DNA of 64,000 bases from CAYYJS01 sp964472315 (GTDB lineage Bacteria > Verrucomicrobiota > Kiritimatiellia > UBA8416). The translations under genes and the position numbers were made by a program. The stretch covers positions 6,596 through 70,595 of the forward strand of contig CAYYJS010000015.1 of NCBI GenBank assembly GCA_964472315.1, in the 5' to 3' direction. Positions 32,873 to 41,926 of the stretch are shown here, in pieces. The notes under the pieces were generated by a model that had not been told where the DNA came from, did not search any database, and saw only the letters and a program-made list of their open reading frames with translations. Numbering within the stretch: the first letter of the stretch is position 1; every line of letters starts with the position of its first letter.

Positions 32873-34231
32873 CTAACCAGCTTTCGCGGAAAATGCAATC
32901 TCGTTCGCTTCGGCCTCGGGGCGGATGTTCCAGAACCGCGCGGCGTCTTCTTTGCGAACCGCGCGGCGGTAATGCTCGAAGGTGGTGTCGATGGTGCGGT
33001 GCCCCATCTGTAGGGCCGTCTTGCCGGCGTTCTCATGTTCGGCCATGTGGTAACTGCCGAACGAATGCCGCATGCAGTCAGGCGCCCAGCGGACGCCAGC
33101 GCCGCGCCGGACACGTTCCACGGCCGCGCGCGGTGCGGCAACCGGGCCGCCCGGCCGGCGGTGGGGCAGCAACCAGGCGACAAGGTTCGCGCTCATCTCA
33201 ATGAAGCGCTCGTCGCCGGTCTTTGACACGTCCGCGCGGATGTCGATTTCGGCGCGCTCGAAGTTAATGTCCTGCCATGTTACGCGGGCAAGTTCGCCAT
33301 TCGGGCGGATGCCTGCGAACAGGGCCAGCGCGAAGTAAGGGACGGCCTCGGGGACGTTCGCGGCGGCGTACCGCATGACGGCTTCCACGTCTTCAACCGG
33401 CAAGACGTAAGGGCGGCCCTTGGCGTTCTTCGAGGTCTTCGGCGTCATCAGCGCTTCGGCCGGATTCTCTCGAACGTATTTCCGGGCCTTGGCGAAATTG
33501 AACAGCCCCACCAGGTGAACACGGAAACCGCGCCACGTCGCCTTTGCCTTCGTCGCGTGCCGCTCCATCCAGCGTTCGAGGTCTGCCGTTGTAACGTGCG
33601 CCACGGGGACGCCCGCGAAGTCGGACGCGAAACCGGACGGCTTCAAGCGTAGGGTGCCCCCTCCGTCGCGTTCGATGTTGCGCGGTGCGCCGCAACCCAG
33701 GCGTTGCCGGATGTCGCGGATAGTGGCTTCTCGGCGGTCAACCTTCAACCGGCTTTCGATGTACTCTTCAACCAAAGCGTCAACCGTGCGGTCGCCTCCG
33801 TCGGGGAAGTGGCGGTCCATGAAGAACCGCGCGGCGTCGGTCATCGTCGCTTTGCCGTCCAAAGTCTTCAGCGCCCCGGCGGCATCCCGAATATGTCCCA
33901 GGTCAAGCCCGGTGTCGCGGATCGTCTTGAACAGCGTTGCGGCTTCACCCAGCTTCACGCCCGGACCCAGGATGTTCAGGGCGGCGGCCGCGTCTTGCAC
34001 GTCGCCAGTCAGAAACCGTTGCGCCCCTTCGCCGATCTTGCGCGAAAGCAACCTCTGTTCAGCCTGCCACGTCTCGACAGCCCGGACAGCGGCCGCATGC
34101 GTCTTGAACGTCTTGCGAACGCGCTTGCCCCCTATGACTCCAAAGTCAGCAATGACGCGCGGGTATTCCCGGCCGTTGACGCGGACAACCGTTTCCCGTA
34201 TCTTGGGTTCATGCATCTTGTCGGCTTCCAT
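32873..34231 (-). CDS. int: tyrosine recombinase (integrase) of the element
   Basis: A 452-residue tyrosine integrase. The C-terminal catalytic domain shows the first arginine in ALALFAGIRPNGELARVTW, the MRHSFGSYH motif (H/R pair), MGHRTIDTTFEHYRR (G-H and tyrosine nucleophile region). The N-terminus begins with a short arm-binding-like segment (REYPRVIADFGVIGGKRVRKTF). The start at 34231 is set by GAGGAGG eight bases upstream; an earlier ATG at 34264 has no such site. It lies next to attR, so it can move and keep its site with it. Confidence 0.93.
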   Translation of the reverse strand: MEADKMHEPKIRETVVRVNGREYPRVIADFGVIGGKRVRKTFKTHAAAVRAVETWQAEQRLLSRKIGEGAQRFLTGDVQDAAAALNILGPGVKLGEAATLFKTIRDTGLDLGHIRDAAGALKTLDGKATMTDAARFFMDRHFPDGGDRTVDALVEEYIESRLKVDRREATIRDIRQRLGCGAPRNIERDGGGTLRLKPSGFASDFAGVPVAHVTTADLERWMERHATKAKATWRGFRVHLVGLFNFAKARKYVRENPAEALMTPKTSKNAKGRPYVLPVEDVEAVMRYAAANVPEAVPYFALALFAGIRPNGELARVTWQDINFERAEIDIRADVSKTGDERFIEMSANLVAWLLPHRRPGGPVAAPRAAVERVRRGAGVRWAPDCMRHSFGSYHMAEHENAGKTALQMGHRTIDTTFEHYRRAVRKEDAARFWNIRPEAEANEIAFSAKAG

Positions 34232-34247
34232 CGTTGCGCCCTCCTCT

Positions 34248-34295
34248 GTTTGTGCCTTGATCATGGGTTGAACTTGGCACAAACACGGCACAACG
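34248..34295. promoter_or_regulatory. GTTTGTGCC repeats upstream of the integrase
   Basis: An inverted pair GTTTGTGCC (34248-34256) and GGCACAAAC (34276-34284), plus a further GGCACAAC (34288-34295), surround the upstream region of the integrase. They may be integrase arm sites or an operator. Confidence 0.5.
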
Positions 34296-34343
34296 TCAAC
34301 TTGATTTTTTCCGGCGGCGGCCGAAACTTGCGCAAATGCCTTG

Positions 34344-34397
34344 CTTACAAGCCTTTGCCCCGGTAGCTCAGTAGGACAGAGCAACGGATTCCTAATC
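34344..34397 (+). repeat. attR: 54-bp direct repeat within tRNA-Arg
   Basis: Identical to 24106-24159. Here it supplies the 5' half of the working tRNA-Arg gene, joined at 34398 to the chromosomal 3' half. Confidence 0.93.
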
Positions 34398-34433
34398 CGT
34401 AGGTCGCGCGTTCAAGTCGCGCCCGGGGTACCA
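34357..34433 (+). tRNA. tRNA-Arg (anticodon CCT), restored by the element
   Basis: A 77-base cloverleaf. The acceptor GCCCCGG pairs with CCGGGGT (terminal G-U), the anticodon stem ACGGA/TCCGT encloses TTCCTAA (anticodon CCT), the T arm is GCGCG TTCAAGT CGCGC, and CCA is encoded. Everything 5' of base 34344, promoter region included, is element DNA. Confidence 0.95.
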
Positions 34434-34455
34434 ACCTGCGTCAGCCAGCGCGGAT

Positions 34456-34495
34456 CGGCGCTTGTGGATGTCGGCGCTTGTGGATGTCGGCGCTT
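34456..34495 (+). repeat. 16-bp tandem repeat
   Basis: CGGCGCTTGTGGATGT occurs twice in a row (34456-34471, 34472-34487), with half a third unit. It lies between tRNA-Arg and priA. No function is evident. Confidence 0.8.
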
Positions 34496-34657
34496 TCGTC
34501 ATCACGCATTCTCTTTCGTTCGTCTATGGCCTTTCGGGAGGCGGTCGGTCTTTCCGGAAGCCGATGGCACGATCTGTTTGCGATGTCCAATCGGCAGACG
34601 CGGGTGTGCGCGTTTTGGGCTTTCACCGGGCGGGGTTCCACGTCATCATCGGCCACC

Positions 34658-36844
34658 ATGTTCGCACACGTTGCCGTATCGCTGGCTTTGGATCGCGAGT
34701 TTGACTACGCGATACCCGAGGCCCTGACGGACGCCGTCCAGATCGGTTCGCGCGTGCTCGTGCCGTTTGGGGCGCGCCGGATCGAGGGGTATGTGGTGGG
34801 ATTGACGACGCGGTCGGACGTGCCGCGCATCAAACCGGTCGCCAGGGTGCTTGGCGGCACGCCATTTCTGGACGACGCGATGCTGAGGCTTGTGCGGTGG
34901 ATGGCCGAATATTACTGCGCGCCGTTGGAACTGTGCATCCGTACGGTGCTGCCAGGCGCGGTGCGCAAAACCGACAAGGGGTTCAAGGAGCGACTCTGGG
35001 TGTCGCTGGTTGCCGAGACGTCGGACCGGCTCAGCGCCCAGCAGCGCGTGGTGATCGATGTCCTGCGCGAGCACGAGGGCGGGCTGTGGTTGCAGGAACT
35101 GTTGCGGGCGGCGCGGACAACCCCGTCACCGGTCAAGACGCTCGCCGCGCGGGGGGTGGTGGCCCTGACGCCGCGCGAACAACCGCGCGATCCGCTGGCG
35201 GGCAGCACGATTCTGCCGTCCCAGCCTTTGCCGCTCGCGCCCGAGCAGCAGGTGGCGCTGGCCCAGGTGCTGGAATCAATCGAACGGCGCGATCCGGCGG
35301 TGGTGCTGCTGTACGGCGTGACCGGCAGCGGGAAGACCGAAGTGTACCTGCAAGCCATCGCCGACGTGCTTGAGCGGGGTGGGGGGGCGATTGTCCTCGT
35401 ACCCGAGATCTCGCTCACGCCGCAGACCGTGGCGCGGTTTCACTCGCGTTTCGGGGACCGGGTGGCCGTGCTGCACAGTCATCTGTCCGACGGCGAACGG
35501 CATGACGAGTGGCACCGCATTCGGCGCGGCGAGGCGCGCGTGGTCATCGGCGCCCGGTCGGCCGTCTTCGCGCCGGTGCAGTCCCTTCGGCTCATCGTCG
35601 TCGACGAGGAGCACGAGCCCAGCTACAAACAGTCGGATGCGCCGCGCTACCACGCGCGCGACGTGGCGGTGATGCGCGGACGGATGCTGGGGTGCGCCGT
35701 GCTGCTCGGGTCGGCGACGCCGTCGCTGGAATCGTGGAACAACGTGTTGGCCGGAAAGTACGGCAAAGCCGTTTTGACCAAACGCGTGGACGACCGCACG
35801 ATGCCGCTGATGCGGATCGTCGACATGCGTGTCGAGGCCGAACGCAACGGGCATCCCAGCGTCTTCTCGAAGGAGTTGCTGCAAGCCATCGAAATCCGCC
35901 TGCGGCGCGGGGAGCAGACGATACTCTTTCTCAACCGGCGCGGCTTTTCCTCGTCGCTGCTCTGTCCCAAGTGTGGTCATGTGTCCGCCTGCGACTGTTG
36001 CAGCGTGGCGTACACGTACCATCGGACGGACGGTTCGTTGCGGTGTCACCTGTGCGGCGCCCGCCGCGCGGTGCCGGCGGTGTGTCCCGGATGCCAGGAT
36101 CCGGCGTTCCGCATGGTCGGCGTCGGGACGCAGCGCGTGGAGGACGTGGCGAAGACGTGTTTTCCGCAGGCGCGCATCGCACGCATGGATGCCGATACGA
36201 CGACGCGGCGCGACGCCTACGAGCGGATTCTGGGCGACTTCCGGGGCGGCCGGACCGACATCCTGATCGGCACGCAGATGATCGCCAAGGGACTTCATTT
36301 TCCGAGTGTCACGCTCGTCGGGATCGTGTATGCCGATCTGAGTCTGCACGTGCCGGACTTCCGGGCCGGCGAACGGACGTTCCAGTTGCTGGCGCAGGTG
36401 GCCGGACGGGCGGGACGCGGCGACGTGGCCGGCGAGGTGATCGTGCAAACCTACACGCCGCACCACGAAGCCGTGCAGGCGGCCCGGCGGTTGGACTATG
36501 AGGGATTCTGCGCGATGGAGATCGAGTTCCGCCGCGAGCTGCGATATCCGCCGCTCACGCATCTGGTGGTAGTCCTTTTGAAGGGGCGCCTGGACGATCA
36601 GGTCCGGTTTTCGGCGGAGACGCTCGAGAAGCGGTTGCGCGCGGTGCTGCCGTCGACCGTCGTGCTGTCGGAAGCCACGCCGGCGCCGCTGGCGCGCGTC
36701 AAGAGCGACTATCGGTATCAGGTGATCATGCGGTCGGGCTCGGTCAAGCGGCTCACCACGCCATTGAAGGCCGTGTTGGCCGAATGCCGGTTCCCGGCCG
36801 GTGTGCAGTATCAGGTGGATGTCGATGCGCAGGGATTGAGTTGA
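34658..36844 (+). CDS. priA: primosomal helicase PriA
   Basis: A 728-residue PriA that reloads DnaB at stalled forks. The N-terminal 3'-end-binding domain begins AHVAVSLALDREFDYAIP. The helicase has Walker A YGVTGSGKTEVYLQAI, motif II VVDEEHEPSYKQ and motif III LGSATPSLES. The zinc region has paired cysteines (LCPKCGHVSACDCCSV, then CHLCGARRAVPAVCPGC). Motif VI reads VAGRAGRGDVAGEVIVQT. The start at 34658 gives the usual N-terminus. Confidence 0.96.
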   Translation: MFAHVAVSLALDREFDYAIPEALTDAVQIGSRVLVPFGARRIEGYVVGLTTRSDVPRIKPVARVLGGTPFLDDAMLRLVRWMAEYYCAPLELCIRTVLPGAVRKTDKGFKERLWVSLVAETSDRLSAQQRVVIDVLREHEGGLWLQELLRAARTTPSPVKTLAARGVVALTPREQPRDPLAGSTILPSQPLPLAPEQQVALAQVLESIERRDPAVVLLYGVTGSGKTEVYLQAIADVLERGGGAIVLVPEISLTPQTVARFHSRFGDRVAVLHSHLSDGERHDEWHRIRRGEARVVIGARSAVFAPVQSLRLIVVDEEHEPSYKQSDAPRYHARDVAVMRGRMLGCAVLLGSATPSLESWNNVLAGKYGKAVLTKRVDDRTMPLMRIVDMRVEAERNGHPSVFSKELLQAIEIRLRRGEQTILFLNRRGFSSSLLCPKCGHVSACDCCSVAYTYHRTDGSLRCHLCGARRAVPAVCPGCQDPAFRMVGVGTQRVEDVAKTCFPQARIARMDADTTTRRDAYERILGDFRGGRTDILIGTQMIAKGLHFPSVTLVGIVYADLSLHVPDFRAGERTFQLLAQVAGRAGRGDVAGEVIVQTYTPHHEAVQAARRLDYEGFCAMEIEFRRELRYPPLTHLVVVLLKGRLDDQVRFSAETLEKRLRAVLPSTVVLSEATPAPLARVKSDYRYQVIMRSGSVKRLTTPLKAVLAECRFPAGVQYQVDVDAQGLS

Positions 36845-36933
36845 TGCCCGCGGGGCGGCGGACCGGGACCAACGGTCTCTTTGTGGATGACGGGCCGGCG
36901 ACCGCGGCGGATGCGGGATAAGGAGTGTGCACG

Positions 36934-38130
36934 ATGGAATCTCGGTGGACGTTGCGATGGTTGTGCGCGGGGTTCGGCGCCTGTGCGTTCTCGCTGCCGC
37001 TGGGCCGCCTGTTTGCGTTCGCGGCGCTGGTGACGGCGCTGACGACGGCGGTGCGCACGCGGCGCCGGCCGCCGGTTCCGGCGGTGGCGTGGTTCGCGCT
37101 GGCGTTTGTCGCACTGGCGGTTGTCGTGACGGTATGGGGGCCGAATCCCGCGGTTGGCGTAGGCAAGCTCGACAAACTGGCGTGGTTCTGCGTTTTGCTG
37201 CCCGCGGCCTGGGTCCTGCGCGATGGCGACGCTGCGCGCGCGGCATTGCGCGCGTTTGCCTTCGGCGCCGGGGTGCTGTCGCTGATGGTCGTCTTCGGCA
37301 ATACGACCGCCGCGTGGATGGCGGTACGTGCCGCCGCGGCGGCCGGGCAGTCCGCGGACTTCGTGTGGGAACTGACCGACCGCGGCGGCATGACGGATGG
37401 GCAGATGCTGATGGTGGGCATCCTCGTATGCGTCGGGTTTATCGCGTCGCCGGGCGACTCGCGTCGGCGTGCCTGGTGGGCGTTACTCGCGCTCCAGACA
37501 GTGGCGCTGATCCTCAATTTCAAACGCGGTTCCTGGTTCTGCACGCTGGGCATCGTGGCGGTCTTCCTGGCCTGGCGCGCGCGCCTGCGCGTGTTGCTGG
37601 CCCTGGGCGTGGCCGTGCTGGTCGTGACGGCGCTGCCGCCGGTATGGAGTCGCCTCGCAACGCTGCGCACCGAATTGACGACACGCAGCGGCGGTCGGTT
37701 GGCGATGTGGACGCAGGTGGCGCCCGAGCTGCATGCGCGGCACCCCATGGGCATCGGCTTCCGGGCTTTGACGAGCGACATGATGCAGGACGCGGCGCGC
37801 GCCCGCGGCGTGTATGTCGAGCCGGGACGCAACCATCTGCATTCGAACCCCGTGCAGGTGTGGGTCGAGACGGGGTGGCTGGGACTGGCGCTCTACCTGT
37901 CGTGGATGGCGTGGGCGCTGCGCGATGGAGTGCGCGGCGCCTGGATGGCGCGCGGCGGACCGGATGCAGGCGTTGCGGTGATATGGGTATCCATGCTCGC
38001 GGCGTTGCTGCTCAACGGACTGATCGAGTACAACGTCGCCGACGGCGAGCTGGTGCTGGCGTACGGCGTGGCGATGGGCGCCATGGCGGCGCAAACGGTC
38101 AAGCGCCGGGTCCCGCAATCCGGTTTGTGA
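36934..38130 (+). CDS. O-antigen ligase-like (Wzy_C) membrane protein
   Basis: A 398-residue polytopic membrane protein with about ten hydrophobic helices. A large loop between about 240 and 300 holds GGRLAMWTQVAPELHARHPMGIG and EPGRNHLHSNPVQVWVETGWLGL, the arginine and histidine motifs (R...HNxxLQ-like) of the O-antigen ligase/Wzy family. It would join or polymerise polysaccharide in the periplasm. No glycosyltransferases are adjacent. The ATG at 36934 has AAGGAG eight bases upstream. Confidence 0.83.
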   Translation: MESRWTLRWLCAGFGACAFSLPLGRLFAFAALVTALTTAVRTRRRPPVPAVAWFALAFVALAVVVTVWGPNPAVGVGKLDKLAWFCVLLPAAWVLRDGDAARAALRAFAFGAGVLSLMVVFGNTTAAWMAVRAAAAAGQSADFVWELTDRGGMTDGQMLMVGILVCVGFIASPGDSRRRAWWALLALQTVALILNFKRGSWFCTLGIVAVFLAWRARLRVLLALGVAVLVVTALPPVWSRLATLRTELTTRSGGRLAMWTQVAPELHARHPMGIGFRALTSDMMQDAARARGVYVEPGRNHLHSNPVQVWVETGWLGLALYLSWMAWALRDGVRGAWMARGGPDAGVAVIWVSMLAALLLNGLIEYNVADGELVLAYGVAMGAMAAQTVKRRVPQSGL

Positions 38131-38178
38131 GGAAATCCCGGATATTGGGAGTTCCGTGTTGGAAATATATTGGCGGGG

Positions 38179-39342
38179 TCAGCGGGGAATGACGATCCAG
38201 CCGCGTTTGCCGTCGGCGTCGATGCGGGCCCAGTCGCCGTGTGTGGCGAGGATGGCGACGGTGGCGCCGCGGGGCACCGTGAAGGTTTGGAGGGATGTGG
38301 TGGCGGGCGCGAGGTAGGCGGCCGCGTCCTGGGTAACTTGAGCGCACCGGCGCTCGCCATCGAATCGGCGCAGTACAAATCCGGGACCGGGCGCGGCGGG
38401 CGGTTGGGCGGCAGTTGCCGGGTCCGCATGGTTGGTCTCGGCCGGCCGGAACTGCGTGAATGTCGTCTGCGTGGCTTCGTGGAACGTGAGGGGGAAGGGA
38501 CCGCGCCGCAAGGTGTCGTAGCGGCCGGCGATGGGGTCGAAGGTGCAGATCGAGACGGCCGGCACGGCGGTGGCGTTGGTCGACTGCGGGACGAGCGTCT
38601 GCTGGAAGACGAGCCTGTCTTCGGTCTGTTCGATAAGACGCGGATCGTAGCTGCGGAAATGCCGTTCCGGCGACGCGCGCGGCGGGCGCACGTCGCGCAG
38701 ATAGCCATCGCCGACCAGCGTGATGGTGAGGTTCAGGATGTCGCCGACGGCCAGCGTCGTCGGCGCGGGCGCGACCTCGAACCGGAACACGCCGACGGCG
38801 CCCGAGAAAACCGCATCCGCCGGAGGCGGCGGCAGCGGCCGCACGTCGATCCGGCAGGGCGCCAGGGCGACCTCGTAGGGTGTGTGTTCCTCGTAACTAC
38901 CGATGAAAGCCGGTCGGCGCCGGATGAGCGTGAGGGCAAGCGTCGGGGAGAACGCGACCGTTCCGACACCGGGCGCGCGGGCTTCGCACCGGTACTGACG
39001 CAACTCGGTGATGCGGCCATCCGTCTGTTCGCGTGTCATGGGCATTTCACGGAACGGCGTGATGCGTTCGACGAGCGCGGCATCGGGCAGTCCGCGCAGA
39101 TCGAGCCGACGGCTCAGGTTGACGCCCGTGCTGCGTAAGGTCAGGGTCAACGTGAACGACTGGTATTGATAGGGGTTCGCATGCGACAGCTCAAGGGTGG
39201 CCGTCACCTCCGGTATTTCTTGTGCGAGGGTCGCGTGCGCCAGGACGGTGTTCAGGCACAGGATCGCGAGCGTGAACAGGCCGGCCCGGTGCGAGGACGG
39301 GGCCGGCGCGCGGGTGGATGTCGATGGAACGCGGCGTATCAT
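38179..39342 (-). CDS. BatD-like protein with C-terminal SH3 domain
   Basis: A 387-residue secreted protein. A basic N-terminus and hydrophobic helix (about 20-40) form a signal segment. An oxygen-tolerance/BatD-type beta-rich domain covers about 45-300 (VTATLELSHANPYQYQSFTLTLTLRSTG). The last 60 residues look like a bacterial SH3 domain (FTVPRGATVAILATHGDWARIDADGKRGWIVIPR). The start at 39342 overlaps the TPR gene stop as ATGA. It is the last gene of the Bat cluster. Confidence 0.78.
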   Translation of the reverse strand: MIRRVPSTSTRAPAPSSHRAGLFTLAILCLNTVLAHATLAQEIPEVTATLELSHANPYQYQSFTLTLTLRSTGVNLSRRLDLRGLPDAALVERITPFREMPMTREQTDGRITELRQYRCEARAPGVGTVAFSPTLALTLIRRRPAFIGSYEEHTPYEVALAPCRIDVRPLPPPPADAVFSGAVGVFRFEVAPAPTTLAVGDILNLTITLVGDGYLRDVRPPRASPERHFRSYDPRLIEQTEDRLVFQQTLVPQSTNATAVPAVSICTFDPIAGRYDTLRRGPFPLTFHEATQTTFTQFRPAETNHADPATAAQPPAAPGPGFVLRRFDGERRCAQVTQDAAAYLAPATTSLQTFTVPRGATVAILATHGDWARIDADGKRGWIVIPR

Positions 39343-39998
39343 GGTGTCGCTCCCGGCGTGGACGCGAGTGTCGCGGGCGACGCCGCGATCACGGGCGCCC
39401 GGGCGCTCTGGTAAAGACTGGTGACGGCGCTCGAACCGAACAGGACGAGGACGACCGCCGCCAAGGCGACGCCCCAGCGTGCCGTTCGCGGGAATCCGCA
39501 CAGGCGCAGCGTGGCGAACAGCCAGATGGCCAGGAATGCGGCACAGGCCAGCGTGACGCGCGTGGCGGTTGCCAGTCGGAAATGCCAGAACAGCGGGACG
39601 CGATACCAGGGCAGGCCGGCGGGATCGGCGCCGGGTGCGGTGTGCGCCAGGACCAGGTTGCGTTCGGTGTCCCACGTGGCGCCCGTGTAGCGTTCGGCCT
39701 GCGCAAGCGCGTGCCGCGCGGCTTCGCGTTGCTCGGCCATCAACAACGCCGTGCCGAGATTGAAGTAGACGAGTCCGTTGCGAACGCCGCTGTCGAGCAA
39801 CGAGGCATAGGCGGCGGCCGCGGCGGCGAACTCGTCGGGCGACCGAGCCGCCAGCGTGCGGGCGACAGCCTGTTGGGACAGGAACTCGATCTCGGACGCT
39901 GAAGCCAGCGGCGTTTGCGCCGCGGCGGCCATGGCGCCGACGAGGGCCATGGCGCCGGCAATTCGTATGATGGCGCGGACGCGAAGACACAGGGTCAT
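39339..39998 (-). CDS. BatE-like TPR membrane protein
   Basis: A 219-residue protein with a signal peptide, a TPR-like helical region (GLVYFNLGTALLMAEQREAARHALAQAERY) and two C-terminal membrane helices (about 140-160, 170-190). It resembles the TPR partner proteins (BatE) of Bat operons. It is coupled to both neighbours by ATGA overlaps. Confidence 0.78.
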   Translation of the reverse strand: MTLCLRVRAIIRIAGAMALVGAMAAAAQTPLASASEIEFLSQQAVARTLAARSPDEFAAAAAAYASLLDSGVRNGLVYFNLGTALLMAEQREAARHALAQAERYTGATWDTERNLVLAHTAPGADPAGLPWYRVPLFWHFRLATATRVTLACAAFLAIWLFATLRLCGFPRTARWGVALAAVVLVLFGSSAVTSLYQSARAPVIAASPATLASTPGATP

Positions 39999-41920
39999 AC
40001 GGCGCCTCCTTCCATGTCCGCAATGCCGCGACGGGCGGTATCGCACAGGGCGGCGAGTTCCGCGGGCGTCAGCGGCGTTTGCGCGAACGCGCCTTCGGCG
40101 CCGCGGTGCAGCGCCGCCAGGAGTGTGGCCGATCGTTCGGGGGCGATGCCGTGCGCGGTCAGATGGCGGGCGGCGTCGGCGGGTGTCAGACCGCCCGCGG
40201 GAATCCGCCAGCGGTTGCCGAGGTAGTCGCGGAGGACATGCTCGATGGCATGGCAGGCGCGATGGGTGAGTTCGTTGTCGGCGATGTCGATGGCGTCGAG
40301 CGCGCGTAGCGCCTGACGCGGCGCGCGGTGGCGGCGCAGGAACGCGCGGCCGGTCGGCAGATGGCGGCGCGCCAGGCGGGTCAGGGCGGCGAGGCCGTAG
40401 ACCAGCGGGCCAAGCGCCAGCAGCGGCAGGTGGCGATCGGTCCGGAACAGCGGCGTGGACACCGTCAAAGTGTCGCCGATGAGGAAGGGTGCCGGAACAA
40501 GCTCGGCGCGGGTTCCGAAGTCGTCGCCGATGGCAACCGTGTCCTGCGTGCCGACGACGGTTTCGATGCCGGCGGCGACGGCGCGATTGGCGCGTACGGG
40601 GATCGGGGCCGTGTACACGGTGGCATAGTCGCGGCGCGCGGTATCGAAGTAGCTGAACGCGAGCGGCGGTATCTCCAACGTGCCGGCCGACGTGGGGCGA
40701 ATCATGCAGGTGTAGCGGCGCCGGCCGTCGACGGTCTCCGACTGCATGGTATCCTCGTAGACGCGAAACTGGCGCAACAGGTTGGTCTGCACGCCCAGCG
40801 CGGGCGCCGTGAGGCGGTCCAGGCGGATGTCGCCTCCGAACGAAATGGTCAGCGTCAGCGGGTCGCCTTCGCGGCAGGTCTGCGTGTCGAGTCCGGCCGC
40901 GGCTTCGAGCGACGTGCCGATGGCGCCAATGAAGGTGGCGGGGCGCCCGGCGGCGGGCACGTCGGCGACGGTGACGGTCACGGACGGAGCGAACGCATAG
41001 ACCGGCTGCATCTGCGCGTTGCCCTCCGGCGTCGCGCCGACGATCGTGTGGCCCTTGACCGACACGGGGCCGAATGTGTAGTCGCCGGCGGCAGTCGGCC
41101 GGTAGGGAAAGCGCAGTTCGTAGGCGAAGTAGTCCCGGTCGCGTTCGCGCACCTCGGTACGGTCGAAGCGGAAACTGGCGGTCTGTCGTTGGAGGGGAGA
41201 CATGCCGAGAAAACCGGGGAACAGGGAGGACCCGTCATCGAGGGTAATGTTGTTGATGCCGAAGCCGGCATCGCGCGACGACTTGGCGATCCGTTCCGAG
41301 AGAAGGCGCTGCATATCGGGGCCTTCGAGGCCCGCGGGGGGGTGTCCGCCGACGAACGGAATCGACAGGACGGGGGGCGAACGCGTGTCGATCGGATCCT
41401 CTCCGGCATAGGGCGCCGGCAGGCGCCGGACCAGGAGCCGCACGGTCACCTCGAACGGTTCCTCGACGACAACGTCGCGCCGTGACGATTGCACGTGGAT
41501 CAGGACGCGGTCCTGCGGTTCGACCGGGAGCACGTCGAGTTCGGGACCGGGCAGGGATGCGGTGCGACCGTCCTGCGCGACGGCGATGGGGCCGATCCGG
41601 ATGCGTCCGGCGCGTGTGGGGGTGACCCGATAGGTGAACACCCGCCCGTTGAAGCGAATGACGGTGTGTCGTCCGTTGATGTAGTTGCGTTGTTCGATGT
41701 TCTTGCGGACGCTGTCGACGAATGTTGCGGTGCAATCCCGCAGGCCGGACAAGTCGGGCGAAACCGAGTCGTCGATACCGTCGGCTTCAAGGGTGAGTGT
41801 CGCGCTCTCGCCGAGGTAGACGTTCGGGCGGTCGAGCGAGGCGTTGAGCGAGACCGCCGCGAGGGCGCCGCGCGCCGCGAGGACGCCTGCCAGCAAAGCC
41901 ATGGATCGCAAGCGTTGCAT
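39995..41920 (-). CDS. batD: BatD family protein (oxygen tolerance)
   Basis: A 641-residue protein with a signal peptide (1-22), BatD beta domains (SLNASLDRPNVYLGESATLTLEADG to about 420) and a membrane helix around 505, followed by a helical cytoplasmic tail. The family is found with Bat VWA proteins and affects envelope function, although its biochemistry is unknown. It lies six bases after the VWA/TPR gene. Confidence 0.85.
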   Translation of the reverse strand: MQRLRSMALLAGVLAARGALAAVSLNASLDRPNVYLGESATLTLEADGIDDSVSPDLSGLRDCTATFVDSVRKNIEQRNYINGRHTVIRFNGRVFTYRVTPTRAGRIRIGPIAVAQDGRTASLPGPELDVLPVEPQDRVLIHVQSSRRDVVVEEPFEVTVRLLVRRLPAPYAGEDPIDTRSPPVLSIPFVGGHPPAGLEGPDMQRLLSERIAKSSRDAGFGINNITLDDGSSLFPGFLGMSPLQRQTASFRFDRTEVRERDRDYFAYELRFPYRPTAAGDYTFGPVSVKGHTIVGATPEGNAQMQPVYAFAPSVTVTVADVPAAGRPATFIGAIGTSLEAAAGLDTQTCREGDPLTLTISFGGDIRLDRLTAPALGVQTNLLRQFRVYEDTMQSETVDGRRRYTCMIRPTSAGTLEIPPLAFSYFDTARRDYATVYTAPIPVRANRAVAAGIETVVGTQDTVAIGDDFGTRAELVPAPFLIGDTLTVSTPLFRTDRHLPLLALGPLVYGLAALTRLARRHLPTGRAFLRRHRAPRQALRALDAIDIADNELTHRACHAIEHVLRDYLGNRWRIPAGGLTPADAARHLTAHGIAPERSATLLAALHRGAEGAFAQTPLTPAELAALCDTARRGIADMEGGAV

Positions 41921-41926
41921 AGCGGT

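Larger units (their letters stand above)
24160..34343 (-). mobile_element. 10.2-kb integrative, satellite-like element inserted in tRNA-Arg(CCT)
   Basis: Bounded by the 54-bp direct repeats and carrying a tyrosine integrase next to the right end. All recognisable genes read leftward: integrase, unknown 296-residue protein, Xre regulator, excisionase-like HTH, DnaB-N/SF3 helicase, small coupled ORF, phosphoribosyltransferase-terminase fusion, two unknown proteins, ERCC4 nuclease and a short phage-type ORF. Most neighbours overlap as ATGA. There is no portal, capsid, protease or tail gene, so a complete prophage is excluded, while the presence of a terminase and replication module argues for a phage-satellite lifestyle. 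This last point is inference. Confidence 0.85.

Noticed and set aside
24160..34343. Reading the element as a complete prophage
   Set aside because: No portal, maturation protease, capsid, tail or lysis gene can be seen in 10 kb.
34462..34657. Extended N-terminus of PriA, or a small gene, between tRNA-Arg and priA
   Set aside because: It covers a 16-bp tandem repeat and lacks family similarity; PriA homology begins at 34658.
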